This document shows positions 15,952 through 25,196 of a DNA stretch of 29,510 nt, one piece after another (the first letter of the stretch is position 1; every line of letters begins with the position of its first letter). The DNA is from a virus. The stretch spans positions 1 to 29,510 of the IMG/VR virus record IMGVR_UViG_3300025030_000344; one strand, 5' to 3'. Below the pieces are notes generated by a model. That model had not been told where the DNA came from. It saw only the letters and a list, made by a program, of their open reading frames with translations, and ran no database searches. Made by a program: the position numbers and the translations under genes.

Positions 15952-16503
15952 TTAAGTTAACTCTTCTGTCCAGTGATCACATCTAAAATTCATTGTAAGT
16001 TCCTGTGGGTCACTTGATTCATAATCTAAAGAATCCATAGCTTCTGGATTTCCAGTAGGAAAAACGTCTTCAAATGTTATTTTTCTGAAAATATCACCTT
16101 TTCTATTATACATAACTACAATCATAGTACCTACATATTCAACTTTTAGTCCCATTTCACCAGTTAATGGGTTATAGATAAGAGCATACCAATCTCTTAA
16201 TTGTTTATAAAGGTATAATTCATTAGAAGTGTTAACGTTTAATGTAAATACAATACTAAGACTTACTGCTGTTTCACTTGGCATTCCTGCAAAACTTCTA
16301 TCAGCAAACTTATATTTTTGTCCTACTGAATCTACAGCTGGATTAACGCCTTGCAAACCTCCAATACTTTTAACATGCTCTAAAATTAAAGCAGAATCAT
16401 GATTTAAAGGAGTCATTAAAGTTACCTCAAATAAATTAGGATATACTGGTTCATACATATCCCTTGATGCTTTTGATTGATTATAATGTGGAAATGGACA
16501 CAT
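15952..16503 (-). CDS. gp19: T4 gp19-like tail tube protein
   Basis: 183 residues (T4 gp19 has 163). It forms the stacked hexameric inner tube of the contractile tail, through which DNA passes. Family features: an N-terminus with DMYEPVYPNLFEVTLMTP, the beta-rich core (AVSLSIVFTLNVNTSNELYL), the YKQLRDWYALIYNPLTGEMG segment, the loop VVMYNRKGDIFRKITFEDVF, and the C-terminal strand ELTMNFRCDHWTE. It is in the gp18-to-gp19 order of T4, though two endonuclease genes now lie between sheath and tube. An exact promoter decamer lies 23 bases before the ATG, and a palindromic terminator follows, so it can be transcribed alone at the high level a tube protein needs. Confidence 0.9.
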   Translation of the reverse strand: MCPFPHYNQSKASRDMYEPVYPNLFEVTLMTPLNHDSALILEHVKSIGGLQGVNPAVDSVGQKYKFADRSFAGMPSETAVSLSIVFTLNVNTSNELYLYKQLRDWYALIYNPLTGEMGLKVEYVGTMIVVMYNRKGDIFRKITFEDVFPTGNPEAMDSLDYESSDPQELTMNFRCDHWTEELT

Positions 16504-16526
16504 AGTTTATTTCTTTTTTTTATTTA

Positions 16527-16536
16527 ATTATATATC
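16527..16536 (-). promoter_or_regulatory. Candidate late promoter box (GATATATAAT) before the tail tube gene
   Basis: An exact minus-strand GATATATAAT followed by TAAATAAAA, 23 bases before the ATG at 16503. Identical in its first 17 bases to the copy at 14025-14034 (GATATATAATTAAATAA). Confidence 0.55.
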
Positions 16537-16598
16537 ACTTATTCAAAACAATTTTTTAGTTATTGAATACTTTTATTTATAATATATATTGAAAGTTT

Positions 16599-18227
16599 TT
16601 AGCTTTTTTTCCATTCAAATTTATAATTTCCTGTTCCAAAACATCTATAACATCCTCTATCATGCATTATTTCCACTTCAGTCATCGAGGGATCTGCTCC
16701 TTCTTTAACCAATTTATCCTTTCTGAACTTAAACCTATTTTCTCGAATTCCATCTACCACCCACCAATAATTAAGTCCTGTATGCCCTATATATTTAAAC
16801 CTTAATTTAGTATATAAATTATCTTGCTCATCAACCGTCCAATCACAATCTGCATAACTAATTAGCCGTTCAGGTTTATACTCTTTTATAAAATATTTAA
16901 ATAAACGACTGGCTCCTCCTATTACACTAATATTCAATTTATTAGCAAACCTAGTTAATTCATAATCTCCTTCAATAGCCTTCTGTCCTAAATTCTTTCT
17001 CAACTTACCAAAGGTCATTAATGATACTAATTCATTATTATAATATAAACCTAATTTAACAGCAGCATTAACATTACCTTGTAAATGGTTCCTATTTAAA
17101 AACTCTCTACTATCACTAGAATTAACGGTTTTAATTATACACTTTCTAGCATATATTTTATTCGGAGATAAATTTAAAAGATTTAAAATTCTAGATTTAA
17201 TTATTTCTTGTTTAGTTATCCAATCATCTTCCCATATATGCACCAACTTAACTCCCTTTTCTTTAGCTAATGCTGTCTTATCTAAATGATAATCTTTAGG
17301 TTTATTGAATTCATTGTGCCAATATACTCCATTATGCTCAAAACCTAAATTATATAAAGGTATAAATATATCTATTTCATCTCCATTTAAAATAGTTCTA
17401 TCTATTTTTGTTTCTATATTTAAACTTTCTATAAATTCTCTAATTTCATTTTCTTTACCACTAGATCTATAACTATTTAATGGATTACAATTAAGACAAG
17501 GATTAATTGAATATACATTAATTCTTTGATGAAGTAAAAAAGAATTGATATTATAATTTTTATTACATTTATTACAAATAATATCTATAGTTCTATTTTT
17601 ATTTATTTTAATTATATTTAAATGATTATATTTGTTTTTAATATATGTTTCATATTTCTCAAATAATGTTTCTTTTCTTTTATCAGTTATTATTTTGTTT
17701 TGTTGTGGATGATTAACTCCATATATTTTATTCCAAGTTTCTTTTCTATTTTTTAAAAAATCTTCAGTTTTAAATATACTATCTTTACCATATCGTTTAA
17801 TATATGTTTCTTTTATTTTATTTTGAATTTTTTCATTTGATATAAAATTTTCACCATATTTTTCTTTTAATGTTTCTTTTCTTTTATTAATAAAATATTC
17901 ACTTTGAAATAAATTTTCTGTTCCATATTTTTCTTTTATTTTTTTATATCTATTATCTTTTACTAATTGATCATTTGCTGCACATTTTTTTGAACAATAT
18001 CCAGTATAATTAAATTTATTTGGATTAAATTTAGATTCTACTGAATTACATATTTTACAATTTGGAATTTTTAAAGTATTATTTAAAAAATGCCAAAGTT
18101 TACGAGAAAAATTAATATTTAATAATTTCGTATATAAAATAATTTCTTGATATATTTCAGAAAAATTAATTTTTATTTTATATTCTGTTCTTTCTTTTCT
18201 AGAAAGTTTTAATATTTCTTTATTCAT
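16599..18227 (-). CDS. Homing-endonuclease-like protein 2
   Basis: About 542 residues from ATG 18227; a TTG at 18239 is less likely. It has the same plan as endonuclease 1 but about five YG repeats (from KIKEKYGTENL to FEKYETY). Cys sets are CKICNS...CSKKC and CNKCNK...CLNCN. The nuclease core is EIDIFIPLYNLGFEHNGVYW with the following His and HIWEDDW. The GNAT-like end reads ISYADCDW and LYTKLRF. The C-terminal third is nearly identical in DNA to endonuclease 1 (for example the stretch around 16950-17030 against 14385-14460). Its ATG overlaps the end of endonuclease 3 by 8 bases, so the two are translationally coupled. It sits between sheath and tube genes. Confidence 0.8.
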   Translation of the reverse strand: MNKEILKLSRKERTEYKIKINFSEIYQEIILYTKLLNINFSRKLWHFLNNTLKIPNCKICNSVESKFNPNKFNYTGYCSKKCAANDQLVKDNRYKKIKEKYGTENLFQSEYFINKRKETLKEKYGENFISNEKIQNKIKETYIKRYGKDSIFKTEDFLKNRKETWNKIYGVNHPQQNKIITDKRKETLFEKYETYIKNKYNHLNIIKINKNRTIDIICNKCNKNYNINSFLLHQRINVYSINPCLNCNPLNSYRSSGKENEIREFIESLNIETKIDRTILNGDEIDIFIPLYNLGFEHNGVYWHNEFNKPKDYHLDKTALAKEKGVKLVHIWEDDWITKQEIIKSRILNLLNLSPNKIYARKCIIKTVNSSDSREFLNRNHLQGNVNAAVKLGLYYNNELVSLMTFGKLRKNLGQKAIEGDYELTRFANKLNISVIGGASRLFKYFIKEYKPERLISYADCDWTVDEQDNLYTKLRFKYIGHTGLNYWWVVDGIRENRFKFRKDKLVKEGADPSMTEVEIMHDRGCYRCFGTGNYKFEWKKS

Positions 18228-19926
18228 TTTTCCATTCAAATTTTAATGAACCACTATCATATATTCTATAAATTTTTCTAGACATCATTATTTCATGTTC
18301 TGTCATATTAGAATCATAACCTTCTTTAACTAATACATCTTTCCTATAATTAAATCTATGTTTTTTAATTCCATCTACTACATACCAATAATTTGGAGGT
18401 GTATTATTTATAAAATTGAATCCTAATTTATAATAAAGATTTCCTTTACTCCAACTCCTATCAGCATAACTAATTATTCTTATTGGATTATATTCTTTAA
18501 TAAAATGTTTAAATAAGCGATCAGCACCACCAATAACATTAGTATTTAAAATTGTACAGAATCTAAGTAATTCATACTCATTTTCAATTGAAATTTGTCC
18601 TAGTGCTTTTCTTAATACACTAAATGTCATTAAACTAACTAATTCATTATTATAATATAGCCCATATTTTATTTTAGATGGAGTATATCCTTGTATGTGA
18701 TTTTTTTCTAAGAAATCTTTTTCTTCTTTTGTATTAATTTCTTTTATATCACATTTTCTAGCATATATTTTATTATCAGATAAATTTAATATATTTTTTA
18801 TTCTAGATTTAATTATATCTTTTTTATAATACCAATCATCTTCATATATATGTATTAATTTTATATTATTATTTTCAGCTAATTCTGTTTTTTCTAAATG
18901 ATAATCTTTATCCTTTTGGAGTTCATTATGCCAATAAATTCCATTAAATTCAAATCCTATTTTTAAATCAGGTAAATATATATCTATTTCTTTACCATTT
19001 AAAAATATTCTTCTATTTAATTCTAATGTATTATCATATATTTCACTTATAAATAATTTTAAACTATTTTCAGGTTTTGATAAATTTAATTGATTACAAT
19101 TTGTGCATGTTTCCTCTTTATTATATCTATATCTAAATAAATCTCTACTTATTTTATATGATTTTTTACAATTGTTGCACATAATAGTGAAAAAATCTCT
19201 TTCAATAAGAAGTATTTGTTTATCTGGATATGTTTTTATTATATTTTCTTTTCTTGTTTGTAGTATTTTATATTTAATATTTTCAACTTTATTTGGATTA
19301 TCTTCTCCATATAGTTCTATCATTGTATTTTTAAATACATCTTTAACTATTTCCGATTGCCATGGATGATTAGTTCCATAACGTTCTTGGGATGTTTTTT
19401 TATATGACTCTTTCCAACTATCTATATTTTCTTTGAATGATTCTATTCTTTTTTCTTGTATCTCCTTTAATTGGGCTACATTTTCTACACCATAACGTTC
19501 TAAATTAGTATTCTTTAACTTATTTTGAATATCTTGTTTTTCTTCTTCGGATTTATTTAATTTAGTATTACTTAATTTATCTTTTATATTCTGTAATTTA
19601 TTTGGATTATCAACTCCATAACGGTTTAGACTAGTTTTACGTCTAGATTCTTTCATTTTTTCCTTTAACTCTGGATCATTAACCATACATTCTTTTGAAC
19701 AGTATCCTGTATATCCAATATCTAAATTTTTAAAATTAGAATCTTTATTATTACATACTTTACACTTGGGAACTTCTTTTATTTTATATATGTAGTGCCA
19801 TATTTTTTGTAAAAAACTGATATCTAAATCTAAATAACCATTTATCAATTCATACTTAATTGGATAATTTTTCTTTACACTGCGTTCTTGTAATAAATTT
19901 CCTTTTAATTCTATAATATTTTCCAT
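18220..19926 (-). CDS. Homing-endonuclease-like protein 3
   Basis: 568 residues, the most diverged of the four sisters. It has an N-terminal Cys set (CKVCNNKDSNFKNLDIGYTG then CSKEC), only about four clear YG repeats (NRYGVDNPN, ERYGVENVA, ERYGTNHPW, ELYGEDNPN) in an otherwise charged helix region, and a second Cys set (CNNCKK, CTNCN). The nuclease core is EIDIYLPDLKIGFEFNGIYW followed by H and HIYEDDW, then the GNAT-like domain (GLYYNNELVSLMTFS, GGADRLFKHF, ISYADRSW, LYYKLGF). It follows the sheath gene and its terminator, and overlaps endonuclease 2 at its 3' end. Confidence 0.8.
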   Translation of the reverse strand: MENIIELKGNLLQERSVKKNYPIKYELINGYLDLDISFLQKIWHYIYKIKEVPKCKVCNNKDSNFKNLDIGYTGYCSKECMVNDPELKEKMKESRRKTSLNRYGVDNPNKLQNIKDKLSNTKLNKSEEEKQDIQNKLKNTNLERYGVENVAQLKEIQEKRIESFKENIDSWKESYKKTSQERYGTNHPWQSEIVKDVFKNTMIELYGEDNPNKVENIKYKILQTRKENIIKTYPDKQILLIERDFFTIMCNNCKKSYKISRDLFRYRYNKEETCTNCNQLNLSKPENSLKLFISEIYDNTLELNRRIFLNGKEIDIYLPDLKIGFEFNGIYWHNELQKDKDYHLEKTELAENNNIKLIHIYEDDWYYKKDIIKSRIKNILNLSDNKIYARKCDIKEINTKEEKDFLEKNHIQGYTPSKIKYGLYYNNELVSLMTFSVLRKALGQISIENEYELLRFCTILNTNVIGGADRLFKHFIKEYNPIRIISYADRSWSKGNLYYKLGFNFINNTPPNYWYVVDGIKKHRFNYRKDVLVKEGYDSNMTEHEIMMSRKIYRIYDSGSLKFEWKNE

Positions 19927-20016
19927 AAACTATTTTATTATTATATGAAATAAACTAAATATGTTTCGATAATTAATTATGTTTCAACAAATGTATCTAA
20001 AAATTTAATATAAAAC

Positions 20017-20053
20017 AAAGAAGCCTAATAAAATTAATTTATTAGGCTTCTTT
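20017..20053 (-). terminator. Strong hairpin terminator after the tail sheath gene
   Basis: A 16-base-pair perfect stem (aaagaagcctaataaa / tttattaggcttcttt) with a 5-base loop, starting 17 bases after the sheath stop at 20071. On the minus strand it is followed by TGTTTTATATT. Confidence 0.85.
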
Positions 20054-20070
20054 AAGTTATTAGTTATCTA

Positions 20071-23000
20071 TTAGATAAACTCTCCAGTTGAAATAGCACC
20101 AGTCTTAAGAACAGTTGTTCTGTGAACAAGAATTTCCAATCCCTTTACTGGTTCAACATATGTATCTAGTATACCTATATTTTTGTCTATTACATCAGGA
20201 GTATTATTTGTTTCATCCATAATGTTTCTAAAATCGTATACACCGTTATCTGCTTGAATTTGTCTCATAAAGTTATCAGCAAGTGTTTTAATTTCTAATC
20301 TAGTTTGTGCAGTATTAAATTCAAAAATAAAGTTTTTAAGAATTGCTGCAATACCATCTTGAATATAAATTAATACTTCTCTTACATGAATACTAGAAAG
20401 AGCAGACTTGATATTTTGTTGAGCTGTTTTATTACCAAAGATTACAATACCTGTACCGCTTTGGAAAATAATTGGGTTAAGTCCGAAAGGTTCAATCCAA
20501 TCTCTATCTTCTTTAGATAAATTATATTCTAATCCAACTAAACCTCTTCCACCTACTACACCTCTTCTAGGACCTGCAACAATTGCCCAAGGTACTGAAG
20601 ATGTATATTTTTCTACGAAGTTATTTGACACATAACCAGCAGGAGGAATAGCTAAATTTTTACCTCTATCTCTTACTAATACATAAGGAATATAAAAACC
20701 TGCATAATTTGATCCTTGTTCAACACCTGGAAGAGTATATACTACTTTAGGATTTTTAGTTAAATCTCCACCTTCAGAAATCATTTTGGTATCAAGTAAA
20801 CCTTGAGCATCTAAGAATGAAGGATCTGTAGATTCTTTAAAATCTTTTATTGCTGGTGCATTAAGAATTGCAAATGCATTTTGTCTAGTTTTAGCTAAGT
20901 TACAAAGAACTGCTTTAGAACCTGATTCAATACCTAATCCAAATGAATCAACAATATATCTAAAAGTTATATTATCTTTATCTATAAGAGCTTTATATAA
21001 TTTTGTTCCAGATATAGTATCGTATAAGATATTATTTTGTTGTTCCATAGAACCATCTGGTAAATGATAGCTAGTATAAGTAAATCCATTTAATGAAAAT
21101 AAAGTATAATAATCAACCCAATCTCCAATTTTGCTATATACTTCAACTGAAGGAACAGCATTTACAGTTTTAAATAAAACTTTACCTACTGTTGTAACTG
21201 TTAATGTAGTAGCATTTTGTGAAATTCTAACTATTCTAGTTAATCTAGAAGGACCTGTTGTACCACCATCATCGGCTACTATATATTTACCTACTGCTAA
21301 TTTATTTGCATAATCAGAATGTACTTCAATAACATTACTTAATGATGTAGCAGTTGCAGGTATAGTTGAATTTAATGCTCCTTTTAAAGTTTGAATTACT
21401 AATGTATCTGTTGCAGCAGGAGTATCAGTATTATCAAAAAATACTTCAGAGAAATTAAATGTTCCTTGAGTTACAAAACTTGAATCTTCGTATCCTTCAA
21501 TTTTAGCAACTGGAATTAAATAATTTGTATCAGTAATAGCTCCACTTAAATATAAACCTCCATATACTATAGAATCAAATGTAGTTATAGTACTATCAAT
21601 ATATAATACTTCTGCAGCTTGTGGATCTCCACTACCGTCTGCATCCCATATCATTTTATCTCCATCTGTAATTGTTCCTTGTTCAACGCTAGTATACATA
21701 TCATTTGAATATGCTGCTATAATTGAATCAGCAGGTGCTGCAACTAAATCATCAACTAAAAAGTCAATATCTGTATAATTAACATATTTAAGATCATTTC
21801 CTGATAGAGCAGTATCAAATGATGTTTCAGTAATTCCTCCTACTACACTTACTTCAATTAATGCAGTTGTTGCAGTTACCTGTTTAGTAATAACTGGTAC
21901 AAATTCTCCACTATCTGCTTGTAAATAAGAACCTAATATTCTAGGAGATAATTCATTTTCTCTAAATTCTTCTTGTGCAACAATATTATAAAATGTTGCA
22001 TTAGTTGAACTATCAACACTTATTAAAAGATTTCCAGATGATGCTAATACTGGATTTAATCCTGTACAATCATTTATAGCTTTTAATGTTACTGATTTCT
22101 TAGCATAATCTAAATTAGCTTTAATTGTTTCTTTATAAGAAAGAAAATCTATTGTTGTAGGTTGTTCCCATTCTAAATTATGTCCAATTAAATCTAATCC
22201 ACCATCTACTCCTGAAAGTAATTCACCACTATCATATGCTTCTTTATTAATAGAACAAAATAATCCTGTTTTAGAAGTTTCTGTATTAATAATTGTTTCA
22301 ATGAATAGATTATTACTATTTAAATCAATAAAATCTGGAATTAAACATCCTGTATAAGTTGCAATATGATTTACTTCTGGTAAATTTAAGAATGCTTCAA
22401 GAGATGTATCAGTCGAATCTGCTACTGATACTTTTCTTTTTATACCTCTAGATTTATCAAAATAACTAGCAAATAAAGGATCTGATGCTAATCTTTCATA
22501 TGGAGTTGTATCAGTTGATTTAGGACCAAAATCTCCTTCAATAACTATTACATCAATCATAAAATCTGATATATAATCATCTTTGTGTAAAAACTCAGGT
22601 ATATTAGATATACCATACCATTCTTTAACAGTAATATCAAAACCACTTATAAAATCTGCTCTTTTAACAATTACAGTTAAAGGCTTTTTATCGATATTTG
22701 TTAAATTAAATAATTTATTTCCAGATGAAGTAACATTTTTAATAAATGCTTCTGTATCAGGAAACCAAAATTTATCTCTATTGAAAAATCCTGCAAATAA
22801 ATCTGATGATTTTGTATCATTAATTTGTGTTGCACTAGTTGAAAATACAACATCTTCAATTTTATCAGCATTTCCTTCTGAATCGTCATTATTTAATCTT
22901 AATAAATTAAGAGCTAAAATTGGACCTCTTTCTAAAGCAGCTAAACATGTTCTGTGAAAATAAGAACCTTTTCTTTCTAAAGTTCTATCTATACTTCCAT

Positions 23001-23181
23001 ATACATCGCTAAAAAAGCCAGTATCTGATACATAAATAGGCGTATTGAAAGGGCCTTTCTTACTAAATCCAACGATCATTCTAATTTGCTCAGCAGGTAT
23101 AGAAACTGTTTGAGATTTATCAAACTCAAATCTATAGGTGCCGGAACTACGAAGCGATGCAATTTGTGGTGATATTGCCAT
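20071..23181 (-). CDS. gp18: T4 gp18-like contractile tail sheath protein
   Basis: 1036 residues (T4 gp18 has 659). The N-terminus MAISPQIASLRSSGTYRFEF then VSIPAEQIRMIVGFSKKGPF and the C-terminal block (about 860-1036: QNIKSALSSIHVREVLIYIQ, FEFNTAQTRLEIKTLADNFM, DNGVYDFRNIMDETNNTPDV, VEPVKGLEILVHRTTVL) are typical of myovirus sheaths. The C-terminal half forms the inner, conserved sheath domain that handshakes between rings. The middle (about 240-700) is Thr/Ser/Asp-rich and beta-prone and accounts for the extra length. It probably forms protruding surface domains. It has a promoter decamer 23 bases upstream, ends in a strong terminator, and is bracketed by endonuclease genes 4 and 3. Confidence 0.92.
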   Translation of the reverse strand: MAISPQIASLRSSGTYRFEFDKSQTVSIPAEQIRMIVGFSKKGPFNTPIYVSDTGFFSDVYGSIDRTLERKGSYFHRTCLAALERGPILALNLLRLNNDDSEGNADKIEDVVFSTSATQINDTKSSDLFAGFFNRDKFWFPDTEAFIKNVTSSGNKLFNLTNIDKKPLTVIVKRADFISGFDITVKEWYGISNIPEFLHKDDYISDFMIDVIVIEGDFGPKSTDTTPYERLASDPLFASYFDKSRGIKRKVSVADSTDTSLEAFLNLPEVNHIATYTGCLIPDFIDLNSNNLFIETIINTETSKTGLFCSINKEAYDSGELLSGVDGGLDLIGHNLEWEQPTTIDFLSYKETIKANLDYAKKSVTLKAINDCTGLNPVLASSGNLLISVDSSTNATFYNIVAQEEFRENELSPRILGSYLQADSGEFVPVITKQVTATTALIEVSVVGGITETSFDTALSGNDLKYVNYTDIDFLVDDLVAAPADSIIAAYSNDMYTSVEQGTITDGDKMIWDADGSGDPQAAEVLYIDSTITTFDSIVYGGLYLSGAITDTNYLIPVAKIEGYEDSSFVTQGTFNFSEVFFDNTDTPAATDTLVIQTLKGALNSTIPATATSLSNVIEVHSDYANKLAVGKYIVADDGGTTGPSRLTRIVRISQNATTLTVTTVGKVLFKTVNAVPSVEVYSKIGDWVDYYTLFSLNGFTYTSYHLPDGSMEQQNNILYDTISGTKLYKALIDKDNITFRYIVDSFGLGIESGSKAVLCNLAKTRQNAFAILNAPAIKDFKESTDPSFLDAQGLLDTKMISEGGDLTKNPKVVYTLPGVEQGSNYAGFYIPYVLVRDRGKNLAIPPAGYVSNNFVEKYTSSVPWAIVAGPRRGVVGGRGLVGLEYNLSKEDRDWIEPFGLNPIIFQSGTGIVIFGNKTAQQNIKSALSSIHVREVLIYIQDGIAAILKNFIFEFNTAQTRLEIKTLADNFMRQIQADNGVYDFRNIMDETNNTPDVIDKNIGILDTYVEPVKGLEILVHRTTVLKTGAISTGEFI

Positions 23182-23204
23182 AATTTTTAATTTTTTTTAT
23201 TTTT

Positions 23205-23214
23205 ATTATATATC
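23205..23214 (-). promoter_or_regulatory. Candidate late promoter box (GATATATAAT) before the sheath gene
   Basis: An exact GATATATAAT followed by AAAAATAAAA on the minus strand, 23 bases before the ATG at 23181, the same spacing as at the tube gene. It resembles the T4 late promoter (TATAAATA). Confidence 0.55.
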
Positions 23215-23255
23215 ATCAACAAACTTTAAAAATTAAAAATTATAGAAATAATTTA

Positions 23256-25103
23256 TTAATTTGTATTAATGTAATTAAATTTTAAATTACCTGTTCCAAA
23301 ACATCTATAATATCCTTTATCATGCATTATCTCCACTTCAGTCATTGATGGATCCGCTCCTTCTTTAACCAATTTATCCTTTCTGAACTTAAACCTATTT
23401 TCTCTTATGCCATCTACTACCCACCAATAACTAAGCTCTGAATGCCCTATATATTTAAAACCTAATTTTATATACAAATTATCTTGCTCATTTGATGTCC
23501 AATCACAATCAGTATAACTAATTACTTGTTCTGGTTTGTATTCCTTTGTAAAATAATTAAACAAACGACTTGCACCTCCTGTAACAGATATATTCAATTT
23601 ATTAGCAAACCTTAAAAGTTCATATTCTCCTTCAACTGCCTTTTGTCCTAAATTCTTTCTTAATGATCCTAACGTCATTAATGATACTAATTCATTATTA
23701 TAATATAAACCTAATTTAACAGCAGCATTAACATTACCTTGCAAATGGTTCCTATTTAAAAACTCTCGACTATCACTAGAGGACACCTCTTTAATTATAC
23801 ACTTTCTAGCATATATAGTTTCATTTAAATTTAATAGCCCTTTTATTCTTGACTTAATAATATCTTTTTTATAATTCCAATCATCTTCCCAAATATGCAC
23901 CAACTTAACTCCTTTAGATTTAGCTAATAATGTTTTATTTAAATGATATTTATCATCTTTATATAATTCGGAATGCCAATAGACACCATCTACTTCAAAT
24001 CCTACTTTATAATCTTCTATATAAATATCTATTTCATTATCATTTAAAATGGTTCGATCTTTTTTTGTTTCTATATTTAAACTTTCTATAAATTCTCTAA
24101 TTTCATTTTCTATTTTACTTTCAAAAGAATTTGAATAATATAAAGGTTCACAATTTAAACATGTATTTTTATTTATTAATGATCTTTTATGAAGTAAATA
24201 GCTTGTTATAGTATATTCTTTATTACATTTATCGCATGTTATAGTAACATTTAAATTATTATCAATATTAATAATATTTAGAGTATTAAATTTATTTAAA
24301 ATATCATTTTTATATTTATTTTTTAATTTTGATTTATAAAAATTAGATTGAGTTATAAATTCAGTTCCATATTTTTTTAAACATGTTTCTTTTGATTTTT
24401 CTTTTATTTGTTCTGATTGTAATACATGATTAGTACCATATTTTTCTAAGCATGTTAATTCTCTTTTTTCTAAACTTTCTTTTGTTACATTATGAAACTG
24501 ATTATATCTTTTAAAATTAGTTTCTTTTATTTTTTGTTTAATTTCATTATTTCTAAATACATTATCACTTCCATATTTTTCAGTTAAAGTTTTTATAGAT
24601 TTTTGTTTAATTTTTATATTATCAAAAACATATTCAACTCCATAACGTTCTAAATTAGTTTCTTTAATTTTTTCTCTTATCTTTTTAACAGATAATATTT
24701 CTTCATTACCATATTTTTCTAAACATGTTGATTTTCTTTTTTCTATTGCTAATTTACTTTGACTTGGATTTATTGTTCCATATCTTTCTAATGAAGTTTT
24801 TCTAATTTTATTTATAGATAATTGTTTTGAACATTCATTTGAACATGATGTATAACCAATAGAAATAGATCTAAATTTTTTTAAATTATTTTTACATATT
24901 TCACATATAGGTATTTCACATATATCATTTAAATATAAATAAAGAATTTCTTTAAATTGTATTTTAGTAAAATTATATTTTGTAATAAAAATATTTAAAT
25001 CATTTAAAATTTCTGGTTCAAATTTTTCGAACCATTTTTTATTCATTCTAGTTGATAAAAAACGATTATTTATTTTTATTATATGCAGTAATTTATTTTT
25101 CAT
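23256..25103 (-). CDS. Homing-endonuclease-like protein 4
   Basis: 615 residues. Order: N-terminal Cys set (CEICKNNLKKF then CSNEC); about seven YG repeats (ERYGTINPS, EKYGNEEIL, ERYGVEYVF, EKYGSDNVF, KRYNQFHNV, EKYGTNHVL, KKYGTEFIT); a second Cys set (CDKCNK, CLNCE); nuclease core EIDIYIEDYKVGFEVDGVYW then H, and HIWEDDW; and a GNAT-like domain (GLYYNNELVSLMTLG, GGASRLFNYF, ISYTDCDW, LYIKLGF). Here the core reads EVDG, closer to the EDxHD form than the EHNG of sisters 1 and 2. The C-terminal DNA is nearly identical to that of endonuclease 1. It sits between the TerL paralogue and the sheath gene. Confidence 0.8.
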   Translation of the reverse strand: MKNKLLHIIKINNRFLSTRMNKKWFEKFEPEILNDLNIFITKYNFTKIQFKEILYLYLNDICEIPICEICKNNLKKFRSISIGYTSCSNECSKQLSINKIRKTSLERYGTINPSQSKLAIEKRKSTCLEKYGNEEILSVKKIREKIKETNLERYGVEYVFDNIKIKQKSIKTLTEKYGSDNVFRNNEIKQKIKETNFKRYNQFHNVTKESLEKRELTCLEKYGTNHVLQSEQIKEKSKETCLKKYGTEFITQSNFYKSKLKNKYKNDILNKFNTLNIINIDNNLNVTITCDKCNKEYTITSYLLHKRSLINKNTCLNCEPLYYSNSFESKIENEIREFIESLNIETKKDRTILNDNEIDIYIEDYKVGFEVDGVYWHSELYKDDKYHLNKTLLAKSKGVKLVHIWEDDWNYKKDIIKSRIKGLLNLNETIYARKCIIKEVSSSDSREFLNRNHLQGNVNAAVKLGLYYNNELVSLMTLGSLRKNLGQKAVEGEYELLRFANKLNISVTGGASRLFNYFTKEYKPEQVISYTDCDWTSNEQDNLYIKLGFKYIGHSELSYWWVVDGIRENRFKFRKDKLVKEGADPSMTEVEIMHDKGYYRCFGTGNLKFNYINTN

Positions 25104-25152
25104 TTAAAAATTTTATATTATATGCATATTTATCAGTTTGTTTTTAAAATAA

Positions 25153-25178
25153 AAAAGTCTATATTTCTATAAACTTTT
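25153..25178 (-). terminator. GAAA-tetraloop terminator after the TerL-like paralogue
   Basis: On the minus strand AAAAGUUUAUA pairs with UAUAGACUUUU (one G-U pair) across a GAAA tetraloop, then two more U follow. It starts 19 bases after the stop at 25197. Confidence 0.75.
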
Positions 25179-25196
25179 AAATTACTATAACTTTAT

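Noticed and set aside
18228-18239. TTG start at 18239 for endonuclease 2
   Set aside because: The ATG at 18227 overlaps the preceding stop region in a typical coupled arrangement and gives the expected N-terminus.
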